Source: Flavisolibacter longurius
Lineage (GTDB): Bacteria > Bacteroidota > Bacteroidia > Chitinophagales > Chitinophagaceae
Assembly (NCBI GenBank): GCA_014163555.1
Contig: JACJGO010000022.1
Location: 52,414-116,413 of the forward strand
DNA length: 64,000 bases
Direction of reading: 5' to 3'
Shown: piece by piece, positions 30,301-39,217 of the stretch
How the letters are laid out: every line of letters starts with the position of its first letter
How positions within the stretch are numbered: the first letter of the stretch is position 1
The notes under the pieces: model-generated
Database searches by the model: none
What the model was told of the DNA's origin: nothing
Seen by the model: the letters and a program-made list of their open reading frames with translations, nothing else
Made by a program: the position numbers and the translations under genes

Positions 30301-30545
30301 GTTGGTATAGCCTCTTCGGAAGCGGCATACCCGCAATACGAAAAATCAGGAATGCGGTTACCGAGGGAATCCGGTGTGTATCGTAACAGGCCTTTCTCAA
30401 CATAAAGCGGACTCGGTGGCCGCTGGCTTTTCTGCGCATGCACAAAATTTGCCATAAGAACCAATACCAGGAGAAGCAAGGGACGCCATTGTGGCGCCCC
30501 TTTTCTTTCTGATCTGCTTTGTGAGAGAAACGTCCTTGTCACCAT
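27348..30545 (-). CDS. Exported beta-helix plus TIM-barrel-like protein (DUF6298-like)
   Basis: The 1065-residue protein has a signal peptide (LLLLVLVLMANFVHAQ). Residues about 70-520 form a pectate-lyase-like beta-helix (VLRGSGMGEKGTVLIGAG, GIENLALRSEYDPSNPKDEAHRW, VTFQHFAGSAVAVLESAKQ). Residues about 590-1065 form a second domain that looks like a TIM barrel (VAMEHNYGLWYDRRRDDHER, LISAEYTGPLHFVQFWLDT, VMYSGDNWDSMGW) with a C-terminal sandwich. I match the second half to DUF6298 from memory. No activity is established. I start at the ATG at 30545; the open frame extends further but would overlap the pectate lyase gene. The 3' end overlaps the GH140-like gene by 23 bases. Confidence 0.75.
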   Translation of the reverse strand: MVTRTFLSQSRSERKGAPQWRPLLLLVLVLMANFVHAQKSQRPPSPLYVEKGLLRYTPDSLGNRIPDFSYCGYAASEEAIPTVPVKVVVPVTKGDATLRIQSALDYVATLPADKNGFRGAVLLQRGTYVVAGQLKLTASGVVLRGSGMGEKGTVLIGAGKDRETLIRVFGKNDKQTRNEQKVADAYVPVSATSLTVTDAASFRTGDAIIIRKPSTGAWIKTLGTDHFGGGITATGWKPGDRDLFFERKIVSIAGNQLTFDVPITTALDSAFGGGLIATLLWPGRIEKTGIENLALRSEYDPSNPKDEAHRWMAITLENVADAWVRQVTFQHFAGSAVAVLESAKQVTVEDCKSLQPVSEIGGQRRYSFFTAGQQTLFQRCYAEYGYHDFAVGFCAPGPNAFVQCQSVLPFSFSGTIDSWASGVLFDIVNVDGNALRFGNLGQDGNGAGWSAANSVFWQSTAARIDNYKPPTANNYSFGSWAQFAGDGWWESSNEQIQPRSLYYAQLAARLNNDVMARAFLLPFDGEASSSPPVEVAMALTKKAYTPAPMLIDWIDSVTLLNRIPITGSGVKTIDQVGLNKVVIAPSQPSLTIANGWLVRGSELVTGKRADVQWWSGGILPTDLPKAKPHLTRFVPGRTGRGLTDDLDSMTTAMQRANIVAMEHNYGLWYDRRRDDHERIRRMDGDVWAPFYELPFARSGKDTAWDGLSKYDLTRYNHWYWNRLKSFADLADQKGLLLVHQNYFQHNIIEAGAHYADFPWRTANNINNTPFPEPVPYAGDKRIFMAEQFYDVQIPAYRKLHTAYIRKCLDNFRDNSGVLQLISAEYTGPLHFVQFWLDTIKAWEKETGKGALVGLSTTKDVQDAILADPVRSAVVDVIDIRYWHYQENGTVYAPEGGQNLAPRQHARLLKPKRTSPEQVYRAVREYKQKFPAKAVMYSGDNWDSMGWAVLMAGGSLPSLPKLGEAFLQAAASMKPVKTENETDTWILKGEKGYIVYKKEASTLPLTLPAGTYQLRVIDPKTGGFIGNEITIANRKDFEAQSQQHGAVVYWLQPAQNLKQHESSTRK

Positions 30546-30576
30546 GTAAACATTTTCACTGCAATGAAACCCATTT

Positions 30577-32250
30577 TTATTTACCAGCCATGTCCGATTT
30601 CGACTGTACCGTACTGGCAAGGGGCATTACATTTTTTGTATTCACGAGGCTGTTCAGGTAATTTTCAATGTTGGTGTAACCATCTTTGTCCTTGTCCAAT
30701 GAGGCGTCGTCCGCATTCTTCGGATTCAGCCCGTTCTTTACCTCCCACGTATCCGGCATGCCGTCGTTGTCAGAATCTTTATACGGTGTGCCCTTGTATT
30801 CGGGATAACCACCCACCTGTGCGATGTCCGTGATGATGCCCTGCTTGTAAGAGTCAATGGGGAGGCGACGATGCTTGAATTGTGTTTCCGGCAGCTTTAC
30901 ACCGGCAAGGGCATTGATTTTTCCCGTACGCACCTGCTCTGTTATGCGCTGGTCCACGGCATCCCTTTTGGGTAAGGTAGCCCCGGCATTCGCCAGCACA
31001 TAATCAAACGCCTCCGTTGCGGGCAGTACCGTCAGTTGAGGCATGGGCAAGGGCTTGCTGACTTTTATGTAAGGTGTGTACTTATCTGTATTCGGCAGGT
31101 CTTCAACCTGCACACCACCGGCCCAGTTATCTTTTGTGATTTCCGGGTGGCCTTCCATGATGTTGCCGGCAACATAGGCACGGCCAAACACCAGGTATTT
31201 TAATTTGCTTCTTCCCGATTCTGGCTTTAAGATCCGGTGTCCAACGTCATTGTTAGGCGTTGCGGGACCGGGTTTGAAATAGTTGTTGATGATGTTGTAA
31301 CTGGCCCGGTAATCGCCACCATCAATGGAACGGTGAACCCAATTAAACACGACGTTGTTCACAAAATTAAAGATGCCGTTCCAGCCGATGGAAGGATTAC
31401 GGCCCGCATTGTTGGCCCAGAGGTTCCGCATAAACGTACAGTTCTCACCTCCCAATGTACTTCCAAATGCATGGTTCCAGGTATCGAGTGCTTCTCCAAA
31501 AATGGAGTTTTGAATGGTGATATTAACGGTGGGCAATTTTTGCTCGGTGGCACCGGTGCTGTCATTGTACATGTGCCGGTACATGCTCATGTTTTCGTCC
31601 AATCCCCAGCTAGCTGATACATGATCGATGATGATGTTGCCAACAGGATTGCCGCCAATGGCATCATCTCGCCTGCCGACAAAGGTTTCACCGCGGCGGA
31701 ACCGCATGTAGCGAATGATAACATCATGGGTATTGATCCAGACACTTTCCCCGGCCACACATACGCCATCGCCCGGAGCACTTTGCCCCGCAATGGTGAT
31801 ATAAGGCGCACGGATAATCAATGGTGTTTTCAACCGGATTATGCCTGCCACATTGAAGACAATGGTTCTTGCCCCACCCTGCTCACAGGCCCAGCGCAAC
31901 GAACCCGGTCCATCATCGTTCAGATTTGTTACCACATACACCTTACCGCCACGGCCACCAAAACTGTATTTACCGCCTCCTTCTGCTCCCGGGAAAGCGG
32001 CTATTTCTGCCTGCGGCAAATCGGTTGGCCTGCCCGCCCAGGGAATATAAGGTTTGCCTGCTCTTGCTTCGGCATCAATGATGGGCCAGGCTTTGTTCCA
32101 GGCTTCATCGGAACGTTTACGGGCAGCATTCAGCAAAGAGTCAGACGACCGCTGCACATCCTGCGGAATCGTTGGATACTGCGCTATGACAGGAAAACCA
32201 ACGCCTGCCGTGAAACTGAACACACAAAAACGAACAAGGAATTTTTTCAT
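30577..32250 (-). CDS. Secreted pectate lyase (PL1-like) with C-terminal calcium-binding repeat
   Basis: The 557-residue protein has a signal peptide (FLVRFCVFSFTAGVGFPVIAQ) and a beta-helix with PL1 landmarks: FPGAEGGGKYSFGGRGGKVY, LNDDGPGSLRWACEQGG, ITIAGQSAPGDGVCVAG, DVIIRYMRFRRG and IIIDHVSASWGLDENMSMY. The C-terminus has the Asp-rich DSDNDGMPDTWEVKNGL motif and LDKDKDGYTNIENYLNSLV, a calcium-binding repeat common in exported Bacteroidota enzymes. PL1 enzymes split homogalacturonan by beta-elimination. It is paralogous to the gene at 59678 and is spaced nine bases after DUF3826 copy 2. Confidence 0.9.
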   Translation of the reverse strand: MKKFLVRFCVFSFTAGVGFPVIAQYPTIPQDVQRSSDSLLNAARKRSDEAWNKAWPIIDAEARAGKPYIPWAGRPTDLPQAEIAAFPGAEGGGKYSFGGRGGKVYVVTNLNDDGPGSLRWACEQGGARTIVFNVAGIIRLKTPLIIRAPYITIAGQSAPGDGVCVAGESVWINTHDVIIRYMRFRRGETFVGRRDDAIGGNPVGNIIIDHVSASWGLDENMSMYRHMYNDSTGATEQKLPTVNITIQNSIFGEALDTWNHAFGSTLGGENCTFMRNLWANNAGRNPSIGWNGIFNFVNNVVFNWVHRSIDGGDYRASYNIINNYFKPGPATPNNDVGHRILKPESGRSKLKYLVFGRAYVAGNIMEGHPEITKDNWAGGVQVEDLPNTDKYTPYIKVSKPLPMPQLTVLPATEAFDYVLANAGATLPKRDAVDQRITEQVRTGKINALAGVKLPETQFKHRRLPIDSYKQGIITDIAQVGGYPEYKGTPYKDSDNDGMPDTWEVKNGLNPKNADDASLDKDKDGYTNIENYLNSLVNTKNVMPLASTVQSKSDMAGK

Positions 32251-32259
32251 CGATAAGAA

Positions 32260-32925
32260 TTATTTATTGGATTGCGCCTTTGTTTGAGCTTCCTTTTTGC
32301 GTTCGAGATCGGCTGTTGCTTTTTGAAGATCATAGCCGGCCGCAGCAAGAAAATTATTGGCACGTCCCCGGTATTTTATAAACCATTGCTTTCGCATATC
32401 GGCTGTTTCAGCATCCATGGCATTTTCCCTTGCTTCATTCAGGTAAGTTTTTACCTGTGCTTTCTGCTGTTCGGTGAGGTTAGGAAGCAAGGCCAGGAAA
32501 CGCTTGTATTCTGCTTGCAACCCGTTTTCTGTCATCACGTCTTTCACTGTTTCTACCTGGGTTGCTGTTAACAAAGATGAAAGTTTACCAAGAAACGTGG
32601 CATGCAGCTTATTGAATTTTCCATTTGCCGCATCCCAGGCCTTTTCGCTTCGTGCTTCTGCCAGTTCTTTGTTAACCGAAGATTGTTCCAGTGCCAAAAC
32701 AATTGCTGCTTTACGAGAGGAAAAAATTTTGTTTAAGCTATCAAAATGGGAATCCAGAATACTCTCGATCGCAGCGCGTTTACCAGCATCAGCTATATTT
32801 AATTTCGATAGAATTTGCTGAGCCCTTTGATCTAGGGTATGCTTTTCTTCATTTTGTGCAACACTTTTTTGGGAAAATGCAGTCAACTGAATTAACGAAC
32901 AAAGAATCAGCGAGTAAATTTTCAT
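32260..32925 (-). CDS. DUF3826 protein, copy 2
   Basis: The 221-residue exported protein has a signal peptide (SLILCSLIQLTAFSQKSVAQ), helices at about residues 30-90, and the family core LLPNLTEQQKAQVKTYLNEARENAMDAETADMRKQWF followed by NNFLAAAGYDL. A charged C-terminal helix ends it. It lies between susD and the pectate lyase gene. It is closer to copy 3 than to copy 1. The function is unknown. Confidence 0.85.
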   Translation of the reverse strand: MKIYSLILCSLIQLTAFSQKSVAQNEEKHTLDQRAQQILSKLNIADAGKRAAIESILDSHFDSLNKIFSSRKAAIVLALEQSSVNKELAEARSEKAWDAANGKFNKLHATFLGKLSSLLTATQVETVKDVMTENGLQAEYKRFLALLPNLTEQQKAQVKTYLNEARENAMDAETADMRKQWFIKYRGRANNFLAAAGYDLQKATADLERKKEAQTKAQSNK

Positions 32926-32979
32926 TCTTTACGCTTAAAACAAAGAGGAATGTTTCTACCTGTACTTGTTTGACTTAAT

Positions 32980-33016
32980 GAAACAGCAGGCAATAAACTT
33001 CTATTGCCTATGTTTC
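32980..33016 (-). other. Stem-loop between susD and DUF3826 copy 2
   Basis: AGGCAATA and TATTGCCT pair around a 6-base loop, and an outer GAAACA/TGTTTC stem extends it to 14 pairs with a bulge. It has no U-tract. The position 16 bases after the susD stop suggests mRNA stabilisation or attenuation rather than full termination. Confidence 0.55.
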
Positions 33017-33032
33017 CTTATTGAAAGTTCAC

Positions 33033-35030
33033 CTATTGAGCAGAGTTAAAATCACCCATTCCTCCGTTGTAATCCAACCATCCTACTGTTTGTTTCAACC
33101 AAGGGTTAAATGATAAAACTGTACTGTGTAGTCCCGATAAGTAATAATTTGGTCTGAATAGAATAGTTACGGGTGCGTTACCATCCCTATCCATTGCCTC
33201 ATCAAGCGGTGTCATTACAAACTTTGCATTGTACAGGGTTTTTAGTTTAGCAATCTCTGTTTGAAAGCTGGAAGCAGAAGCATCCGGATCAATAAGAATA
33301 TTTCTGTCTGCATTGGTCAGTGGATCGGAATTGGTAAAGGTTTTGGCTTGCCAGTAATAACCTGTCCGACTGGTTCCATTTATGGGATCTAATCCGAGTT
33401 TTGTGGTTGTATTTGCGGTAGGATTCATAGATGAATTACCGTCATACAGCAGCCATCTTTTGATATCCCAAAACCGTTTTCCTTCGTAAGCCAATTCCAC
33501 CCTGCGTTCATACAATACAGCTTCAATTGCTTCATATTTACTATTCAGGTCGCCTATGCCATAATTGTTTGCGCTTGGTATGCCTACACGGGCACGGATT
33601 TTTCCCAGATATTGAACTGCATTGGAAATCTCGCCCTTGGCAGCATAACATTCAGCTATATTCAGTAATAATTCTGCGTAGCGGTATTCAAATATGTCTG
33701 TTCCGGAAAAAGCAAGTGCTGTGGTATCTGCATCGGGGTTTGACATTTTCCGTACAACAGCGGGACTTAAAGTTTGGTTTCCACCATTGGCACCATAAAA
33801 TTTAGGACTTCCGGTCGCAGTCGGTCTCCATCTGTAAAAGAAAGTAGTTCTGTTCGGATTTCCTTTTCTGCCCCACTTAAGGCCTGAAAAAGCAAACGTG
33901 CGGTAAAAACGTGGGTCCCTGTTTTCAAAAAAGAATGTATCTACGTAACCGTTAGCTTTGGTTGGACGTTTGCCATCTGCCAGCGGAAACAGATCAAGCA
34001 TCGCTTTTGGAACGGAGATACCACCGCCGCCATTGTAGTCTTTTGGCCTGATTGTATTTTCCCAGGAATTGTTATAACCGGTAGAATTTGACGTAGTGTT
34101 GGAAAGCAACACGGTAAATATCGCTTCCTTGTTTCCTGCATTATCATTAACAATCGTCATTTCTCCCCACTCCTTTGCATTGTTACCATACAGACCATAA
34201 CCTGCAGCTGTTAAAGCAGTTTCAGCCTGCAGGCCGGCTTGCAAAGCAGCCTCCCATTTAGCACTTCCGGGATTGTCCCACTCTTTGTTGAACAGCGGAC
34301 TGGCTGCCATCAGTAGAACACGGCTTTTCATGGCCAACGCTGCTGCGCTTGTAAACCTCCCATAGTCAGTGGATGCTGTAGCCCATTTTGCCGGTAGCAA
34401 CGCTGCTGCCGAATCAAAGTCTTTCACAATTTGAGCAAAACATTCAGTAGCTGTAGACCTCGGAATTCGAATTGATTCGTCTATATTACTGGCTTCCTGA
34501 ACCTTTAATACCAAAGGAACACCACCATAAGTACGCACCAAATAAAAATACTGCAAAGCTCTAAAGTAATAGGCCTGGCCTTTTGTTGTACGTTTAAATG
34601 ACTCGGAGAGTGCTTGTCCTTTTTCATCGATTTTTTCCAGTAAAAAATTTGCTAACCGAATCCGCGTGTACGGCGTATTGGCTACACTGGCTGTAAGAAG
34701 TCCTCCATAATAGGCGTCTGCATCAGTAGCCAATTGCAGATTTCTATTGGGATTTATCAAAGTGTTGACCGTTCCGCCAATCTCTTCCGTCATTCTGGTT
34801 TTAGAATCATCATAATTTCCTGCGGCCCCCTCCGCTTGAATGGGATTTCTATAATTTACAAACATATAATTATAGATCCTGTCAATATAATATTGGGTTA
34901 ATACTTCGTTATCAAAAACCTGATCTTCTCCATATTTATCAAACGGCTTCATTTCTTCAAGGAAGTCCTTTTTGCAACTCATTGCTATCAGCGAAGTGAA
35001 AGCTATAAGATAAAATAATTTATTTTTCAT
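33033..35030 (-). CDS. SusD/RagB family surface glycan-binding lipoprotein
   Basis: The 665-residue protein has a lipobox (LIAMSCKKDF) and the tetratricopeptide-rich SusD fold: FDKYGEDQVFDNEVLTQYYIDRIYNYM near the N-terminus, KGQAYYFRALQYFYLVRTYGGVPLVL and RYAELLLNIAECYAAKGE in the helical core, and YERRVELAYEGKRFWDIKRW near the C-terminal side. These are strong family hallmarks. It would cap the SusC pore at the cell surface and hand over oligosaccharides. It lies 27 bases after susC and is followed by a stem-loop. It is larger than typical SusD proteins (about 550 residues). Confidence 0.96.
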   Translation of the reverse strand: MKNKLFYLIAFTSLIAMSCKKDFLEEMKPFDKYGEDQVFDNEVLTQYYIDRIYNYMFVNYRNPIQAEGAAGNYDDSKTRMTEEIGGTVNTLINPNRNLQLATDADAYYGGLLTASVANTPYTRIRLANFLLEKIDEKGQALSESFKRTTKGQAYYFRALQYFYLVRTYGGVPLVLKVQEASNIDESIRIPRSTATECFAQIVKDFDSAAALLPAKWATASTDYGRFTSAAALAMKSRVLLMAASPLFNKEWDNPGSAKWEAALQAGLQAETALTAAGYGLYGNNAKEWGEMTIVNDNAGNKEAIFTVLLSNTTSNSTGYNNSWENTIRPKDYNGGGGISVPKAMLDLFPLADGKRPTKANGYVDTFFFENRDPRFYRTFAFSGLKWGRKGNPNRTTFFYRWRPTATGSPKFYGANGGNQTLSPAVVRKMSNPDADTTALAFSGTDIFEYRYAELLLNIAECYAAKGEISNAVQYLGKIRARVGIPSANNYGIGDLNSKYEAIEAVLYERRVELAYEGKRFWDIKRWLLYDGNSSMNPTANTTTKLGLDPINGTSRTGYYWQAKTFTNSDPLTNADRNILIDPDASASSFQTEIAKLKTLYNAKFVMTPLDEAMDRDGNAPVTILFRPNYYLSGLHSTVLSFNPWLKQTVGWLDYNGGMGDFNSAQ

Positions 35031-35057
35031 ATGTAAATTCTATACTGTTAGGGAAGA

Positions 35058-38000
35058 TTAAAATCCAATATTGATGCCTAGTGACCAAGTACGAAGTGTT
35101 GGATATCCAACCTCTGGTCCATCGTACATGTTACGGTACTTTCCCGGATAGGGATTGTATAAATCCCACAGGTTATACCCGGATAAAATGAACTTTGCAT
35201 TGGAAATATTCACTTTGGAAAGTAGTGTTTTTGGCAAGGTATAACCTATGCTTAAAGAACGCACTACACACCTGAAAGAGGGCATCGTCCAAAAATCTGA
35301 GTTTGCGTAAGCTGCATCATAAAAAGCCATGTTTGGATATTTGCCGTTAGGGTTGTCAATCTCATCATACATGTCGGTCAAATAGGCTACCTGTGCCCAG
35401 CCGGCGTTTGTACTGCTGGTCCCCTGCTTTACTCTGTCTATACTGTTCCATCCGCCCCAGCTTGTTTGTACCTGGGCCATCAACGTTATTGATTTCCAAT
35501 TAGCACTCAGATTGGTAGCGATTCCGTACGATTGATTTCTCTTGACCAGTTCAACGTAATCTTGATCGTCAATGATCTGTCCATTTTGGCCGCCTATGGT
35601 CCTGGCATTTGAATTTCTATCTCCAGCAATATCTTCATAGGCCATCATACCTTTTCTCATACCAGCTCTGGTTGATATATTCGCATCCCCGGCATTATAA
35701 AGAGGCGTTGTGCCTGCCTTTGAAGCCAGGTCAGTGAGATAAGCCCAATAAGCATCAAGGTCTGCATCTGTTCGGAGAATACCATCCCCTGCTGATGTTC
35801 CTTTCCAGGTTCTGTATCCCCACTGTGCACCAATTAGGGAGTAACCTTCCACTCTTTTTCCTGCGAAAGTGGACGGGTAATCAAATGGTTGGTCGAGGTA
35901 CTTTACCACTTTATTGTTAGACCAACCGAAGTTCATGCCAACTGAATAATTGAAATCTCTGCCAATGCGGTCATTCCACGTAGCTGAAATCTCTGACCCC
36001 CAAAAATTCACAGCCGCGTAGTTCTGTTCAGCAAATGCACCACCAACCGAGATAGGGACATTCGTTGTACCGGTCATCAATGTCAACATATCAGTAGATG
36101 AATTGTAATAACCGTCTAAATTCACCGATAACCGGCTATTTAAGATTGAAAAGTCAATTCCGATATTCCGCTGTATCGTTTTATCCCATCTGATATCACG
36201 ATAAGGCGTTGGGTCTGGTGTAATGCCATAGGTATAGTTGCCACCACTCGTTCCAAAGGCCATACCCTTGTCAAGGGCCAGTTGATACAATTGCAGCCAT
36301 TTCCAAGCTTTTACATTATCGTTACCAGTCTTACCAACAGAAGCGCGAAGTTTAAGAAAATTAATCCAAGTAACATTTTTGAAGAAGGATTCGTCTGAAA
36401 CAATCCAGCCAAGTGACAGGCTTGGGAAAAAGCCCCAGTAATTTTCAGGTGCAAATTTGCTGGAAGCATCGCTGCGGAACAAAAAGCTGGCGAGGTACCG
36501 GTTTTTGTAGCTGTAGTTAGCACGACCCAAAAAAGATTGCGTTCCTCCTATTTGTCGATAGGTAATGGTATTCGATGCGTTTAGCGTTCCTGCGGAGACA
36601 GATGTTCCGTTATAAACACCGGGAACAGGGTTCTCATAGATCTGGTAGCGGTCTTCGTTTGTAACTTTCGATTGTTCACCGGAAAGCATTGCTGAAATGT
36701 TATGATCGCCAAACCCACGGTCATAATTCAAAAAGAAGTTAATCTGCTCTAAACTACTAGTTGTATTATCGTAAGTCACCCTCGAATTATTTGTGTTGAC
36801 AAACCTGCTCCAAGTTGTGGTTGGGGAATACAAATGATTATTTGCAGTAGCCAGGTTTGTTCCCTGATAAAATGTTATCGGCATCTGTACCTGCTCTGTA
36901 TTGCCGGAAGTATTGGTTATAGCATAATTGCCTCTTACAGATAATCCTTTAACAAAGGGCAAATCGTATTGTAGTGAAAAGTTGCCAGTATAATTAAAAT
37001 TTTTATTACTGGTAAAGGACCCATTGTTCAATAAAGCGTAGTAATTCCAGTTGGAAAGCGAGTTGTTGCCTCTAGGCTGTCCGGTTTTGTTTGGGCCCAA
37101 CACAGGCGAAACATAACTTGTAACCCCATTTATAGTGTACTCCCAAGGGATGTATCTTGGCATGTGTAACAGGACACTATAGTCATTCTGTTCGCCTCCG
37201 TTAGCATAGCCATCGGAGAAGTTGATCTTGGTAAATGATTTCTCAACGTTTGTGCTTGCCGCCGAAAGTATGATTGATAACTTTACACTGTTCATTACTT
37301 TAACATCTGTTCCTGACCGGAATGTCCATCTGTTAAAATCCTGAGAACCCAAATTGGCACCTTGCCTGTAGTAAGAACCACCGGCAAAATAAGTAGCTCT
37401 GTCAGAACCACCACTTACATTAAGAGAATGCTGCATCGAATTTGCACTTCTCCAATCATTGGCCAGCCAATCGTAGTTCAGTTTTGCCATGGCGGCTAAT
37501 TCTTCCGTCGAGAAAAAGTTATTGGCATTGGTACTTCCCAAACCACGCTGTAATCTGTTCGAGAATATACCATATTCTTCTGCATTCATGACCTTGCTAT
37601 GGCTGATGGCATCATTTGTTTGAAATTTTCCTGCATATGAAATTGTTGGGGCACCAATTTTCCCTCGTTTTGTTTTCACAACGATTGCACCCTGAGAAGC
37701 TCGTGTACCATAAATAGCAGCACTGGCATCACGCAAAACAGTTATGCTTTCTACTTCAGATAAATCTAAACGGTTAAATGCATCTAAAGTGGGCAAATTC
37801 GTTGCCGGATCAATTTGCACCACATCATCAATTACAATCAAAGGAATCGTACCGCCGCCATCTTTTCCCCAGTTGAATTGCTGACGAATACTTACCTGCG
37901 CCATTTCGCCTGGTCGAGTACTTCCACCTGTTACATTTAGTCCAGGAACCTGACCTCTCAGCATCTCTGAAATAGAAGCAACTGGTAATTCTTCCAGTTT

Positions 38001-38390
38001 TCTTGGACTTACCGCAACAACGGAGCCGGTAACATTCCTTGCTCTTTGAGTACCATACCCAACGATTACTACATCGTCCAATTTTGTGTTAATGGAAGAA
38101 AGCGTGACTATCATGTTTGTTTTGTCACCCACCAGAATTTCCTGAAAGGAATAACCCACAAAGGTGAAACGAACAACAGACTCAGGAGCTACCAAAATAC
38201 TGAACTCACCTTTTTCATTTGTAGTGGTGCTTCTGTTGGTTCCTTTAATGCTTACAGAAACACCCGAAAGCAATTCATTGTTTTCGCCGCGGACAACGCC
38301 GGTAACGGTTTTGGATTGTGCCCATGACTGTAAGCAGCCGAAAATCACAAGCAGCAGAACGAGCAAGCGCCTTTTTAGTTGATAGTACAT
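35058..38390 (-). CDS. SusC/RagA family TonB-dependent transporter
   Basis: The 1110-residue protein has a signal peptide (RRLLVLLLVIFGCLQSWAQS). A carboxypeptidase-regulatory-like domain (VTGVVRGENNELLSGVSVSIKG) is followed by a TonB box region (LDDVVIVGYGTQRARNVTGSV), a plug domain (RGQVPGLNVTGGSTRPGE, VESITVLRDASAAIYGTRASQGAIVVKTKRG) and the 22-strand barrel. No STN domain precedes it, so it is not of the anti-sigma-signalling kind. It imports pectin oligosaccharides across the outer membrane. I start at the ATG at 38390; longer starts (38438, or a GTG at 38459) would leave a poor signal. It is the only SusC in the window. Confidence 0.96.
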   Translation of the reverse strand: MYYQLKRRLLVLLLVIFGCLQSWAQSKTVTGVVRGENNELLSGVSVSIKGTNRSTTTNEKGEFSILVAPESVVRFTFVGYSFQEILVGDKTNMIVTLSSINTKLDDVVIVGYGTQRARNVTGSVVAVSPRKLEELPVASISEMLRGQVPGLNVTGGSTRPGEMAQVSIRQQFNWGKDGGGTIPLIVIDDVVQIDPATNLPTLDAFNRLDLSEVESITVLRDASAAIYGTRASQGAIVVKTKRGKIGAPTISYAGKFQTNDAISHSKVMNAEEYGIFSNRLQRGLGSTNANNFFSTEELAAMAKLNYDWLANDWRSANSMQHSLNVSGGSDRATYFAGGSYYRQGANLGSQDFNRWTFRSGTDVKVMNSVKLSIILSAASTNVEKSFTKINFSDGYANGGEQNDYSVLLHMPRYIPWEYTINGVTSYVSPVLGPNKTGQPRGNNSLSNWNYYALLNNGSFTSNKNFNYTGNFSLQYDLPFVKGLSVRGNYAITNTSGNTEQVQMPITFYQGTNLATANNHLYSPTTTWSRFVNTNNSRVTYDNTTSSLEQINFFLNYDRGFGDHNISAMLSGEQSKVTNEDRYQIYENPVPGVYNGTSVSAGTLNASNTITYRQIGGTQSFLGRANYSYKNRYLASFLFRSDASSKFAPENYWGFFPSLSLGWIVSDESFFKNVTWINFLKLRASVGKTGNDNVKAWKWLQLYQLALDKGMAFGTSGGNYTYGITPDPTPYRDIRWDKTIQRNIGIDFSILNSRLSVNLDGYYNSSTDMLTLMTGTTNVPISVGGAFAEQNYAAVNFWGSEISATWNDRIGRDFNYSVGMNFGWSNNKVVKYLDQPFDYPSTFAGKRVEGYSLIGAQWGYRTWKGTSAGDGILRTDADLDAYWAYLTDLASKAGTTPLYNAGDANISTRAGMRKGMMAYEDIAGDRNSNARTIGGQNGQIIDDQDYVELVKRNQSYGIATNLSANWKSITLMAQVQTSWGGWNSIDRVKQGTSSTNAGWAQVAYLTDMYDEIDNPNGKYPNMAFYDAAYANSDFWTMPSFRCVVRSLSIGYTLPKTLLSKVNISNAKFILSGYNLWDLYNPYPGKYRNMYDGPEVGYPTLRTWSLGINIGF

Positions 38391-38486
38391 ACGACTATTG
38401 TTTATTGAAAAAAAATTCTCCTGAGTTGATGCATCCATACGGCAATTGCGTTTGATCACCGAAGCTTTTTGTTTACTTTACCAGGA

Positions 38487-38525
38487 ACCCACCAAATTTG
38501 ATTTTACCATGTCTCTCTGGTGGGT
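38487..38525 (-). other. Stem-loop in the gap before susC
   Basis: ACCCACCA (38487-38494) and TGGTGGGT (38518-38525) form an 8-bp stem around a 23-base loop in the 152-base gap between DUF3826 copy 3 and susC. There is no U-tract. It may act on mRNA processing or attenuation. I saw no promoter sequence of the Bacteroidota consensus there. Confidence 0.4.
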
Positions 38526-38542
38526 AGCAACCATTGCCCCCA

Positions 38543-39217
38543 TTACTGATTATTAGCTGCCGCGTCTTTGCGCCTTTTTTGCCAAGCCTCTCCTTCTTTT
38601 TTCAGATCATAACCAGCTGCAGCGAGATAGTTATTGATCCTTCCCTTGTATTTTCCAAACCACCAATGTTTCTTTTCGGATGATTCAGCGCTCATGGCAA
38701 ATTCCCTGGCTTCTACCAGCCAATTCATGATTTGCTTTTTTTGCTCTCCATTCAGATTGGGCAGCATGTCTAAATAGCCGTTGTAGGTTATTGGTAACAC
38801 GCCATACGTCATCCCATCTTTTATTTGTACAACCTGGTCTTCGGTGAGTTCTGTCGCCAGTTTAGCGAGGTAGGATTTGTGGAGTCCGGCGATGGCTGCT
38901 GCCGTTGTTTCTTCAATGGATTTCAGGCCCGCTGCCAGTGCTTCTTTGTCGGATGAAAGTTTTTCTTTGACCGCTTTCACCTGTTCATCATGGGTTGTGT
39001 ACACTGTATTCAACGCTCTGTATTGATCGGCTACAAGGGAAGTAACCCTTGCTGATTTTGCCGCATCGTTGATCGCTAATTTTGCAACAATTTTTTCCGC
39101 TCTCGAGGTGATTGTTTTTGTATAGGCCGCTTCTTTATCCGTTGCGGTAACTGCGGTCTGCGCCTGTAAGGTCAGGTTCGCAACGAGAACAGAAAAAGCC
39201 AGCAGGTAAAACTTCAT
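38543..39217 (-). CDS. DUF3826 protein, copy 3
   Basis: The 224-residue exported protein has a signal peptide (FYLLAFSVLVANLTLQAQ). The family core is ITYNGYLDMLPNLNGEQKKQ, EAREFAMSAESSEKKHWWF and NNYLAAAGYDLKKE. It is the first gene of unit 2, immediately upstream of susC and 145 bases from the operator at 39363. Placement ahead of susCD suggests a role in sensing, binding or protecting the imported glycan (inference). The activity is unknown. Confidence 0.85.
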   Translation of the reverse strand: MKFYLLAFSVLVANLTLQAQTAVTATDKEAAYTKTITSRAEKIVAKLAINDAAKSARVTSLVADQYRALNTVYTTHDEQVKAVKEKLSSDKEALAAGLKSIEETTAAAIAGLHKSYLAKLATELTEDQVVQIKDGMTYGVLPITYNGYLDMLPNLNGEQKKQIMNWLVEAREFAMSAESSEKKHWWFGKYKGRINNYLAAAGYDLKKEGEAWQKRRKDAAANNQ

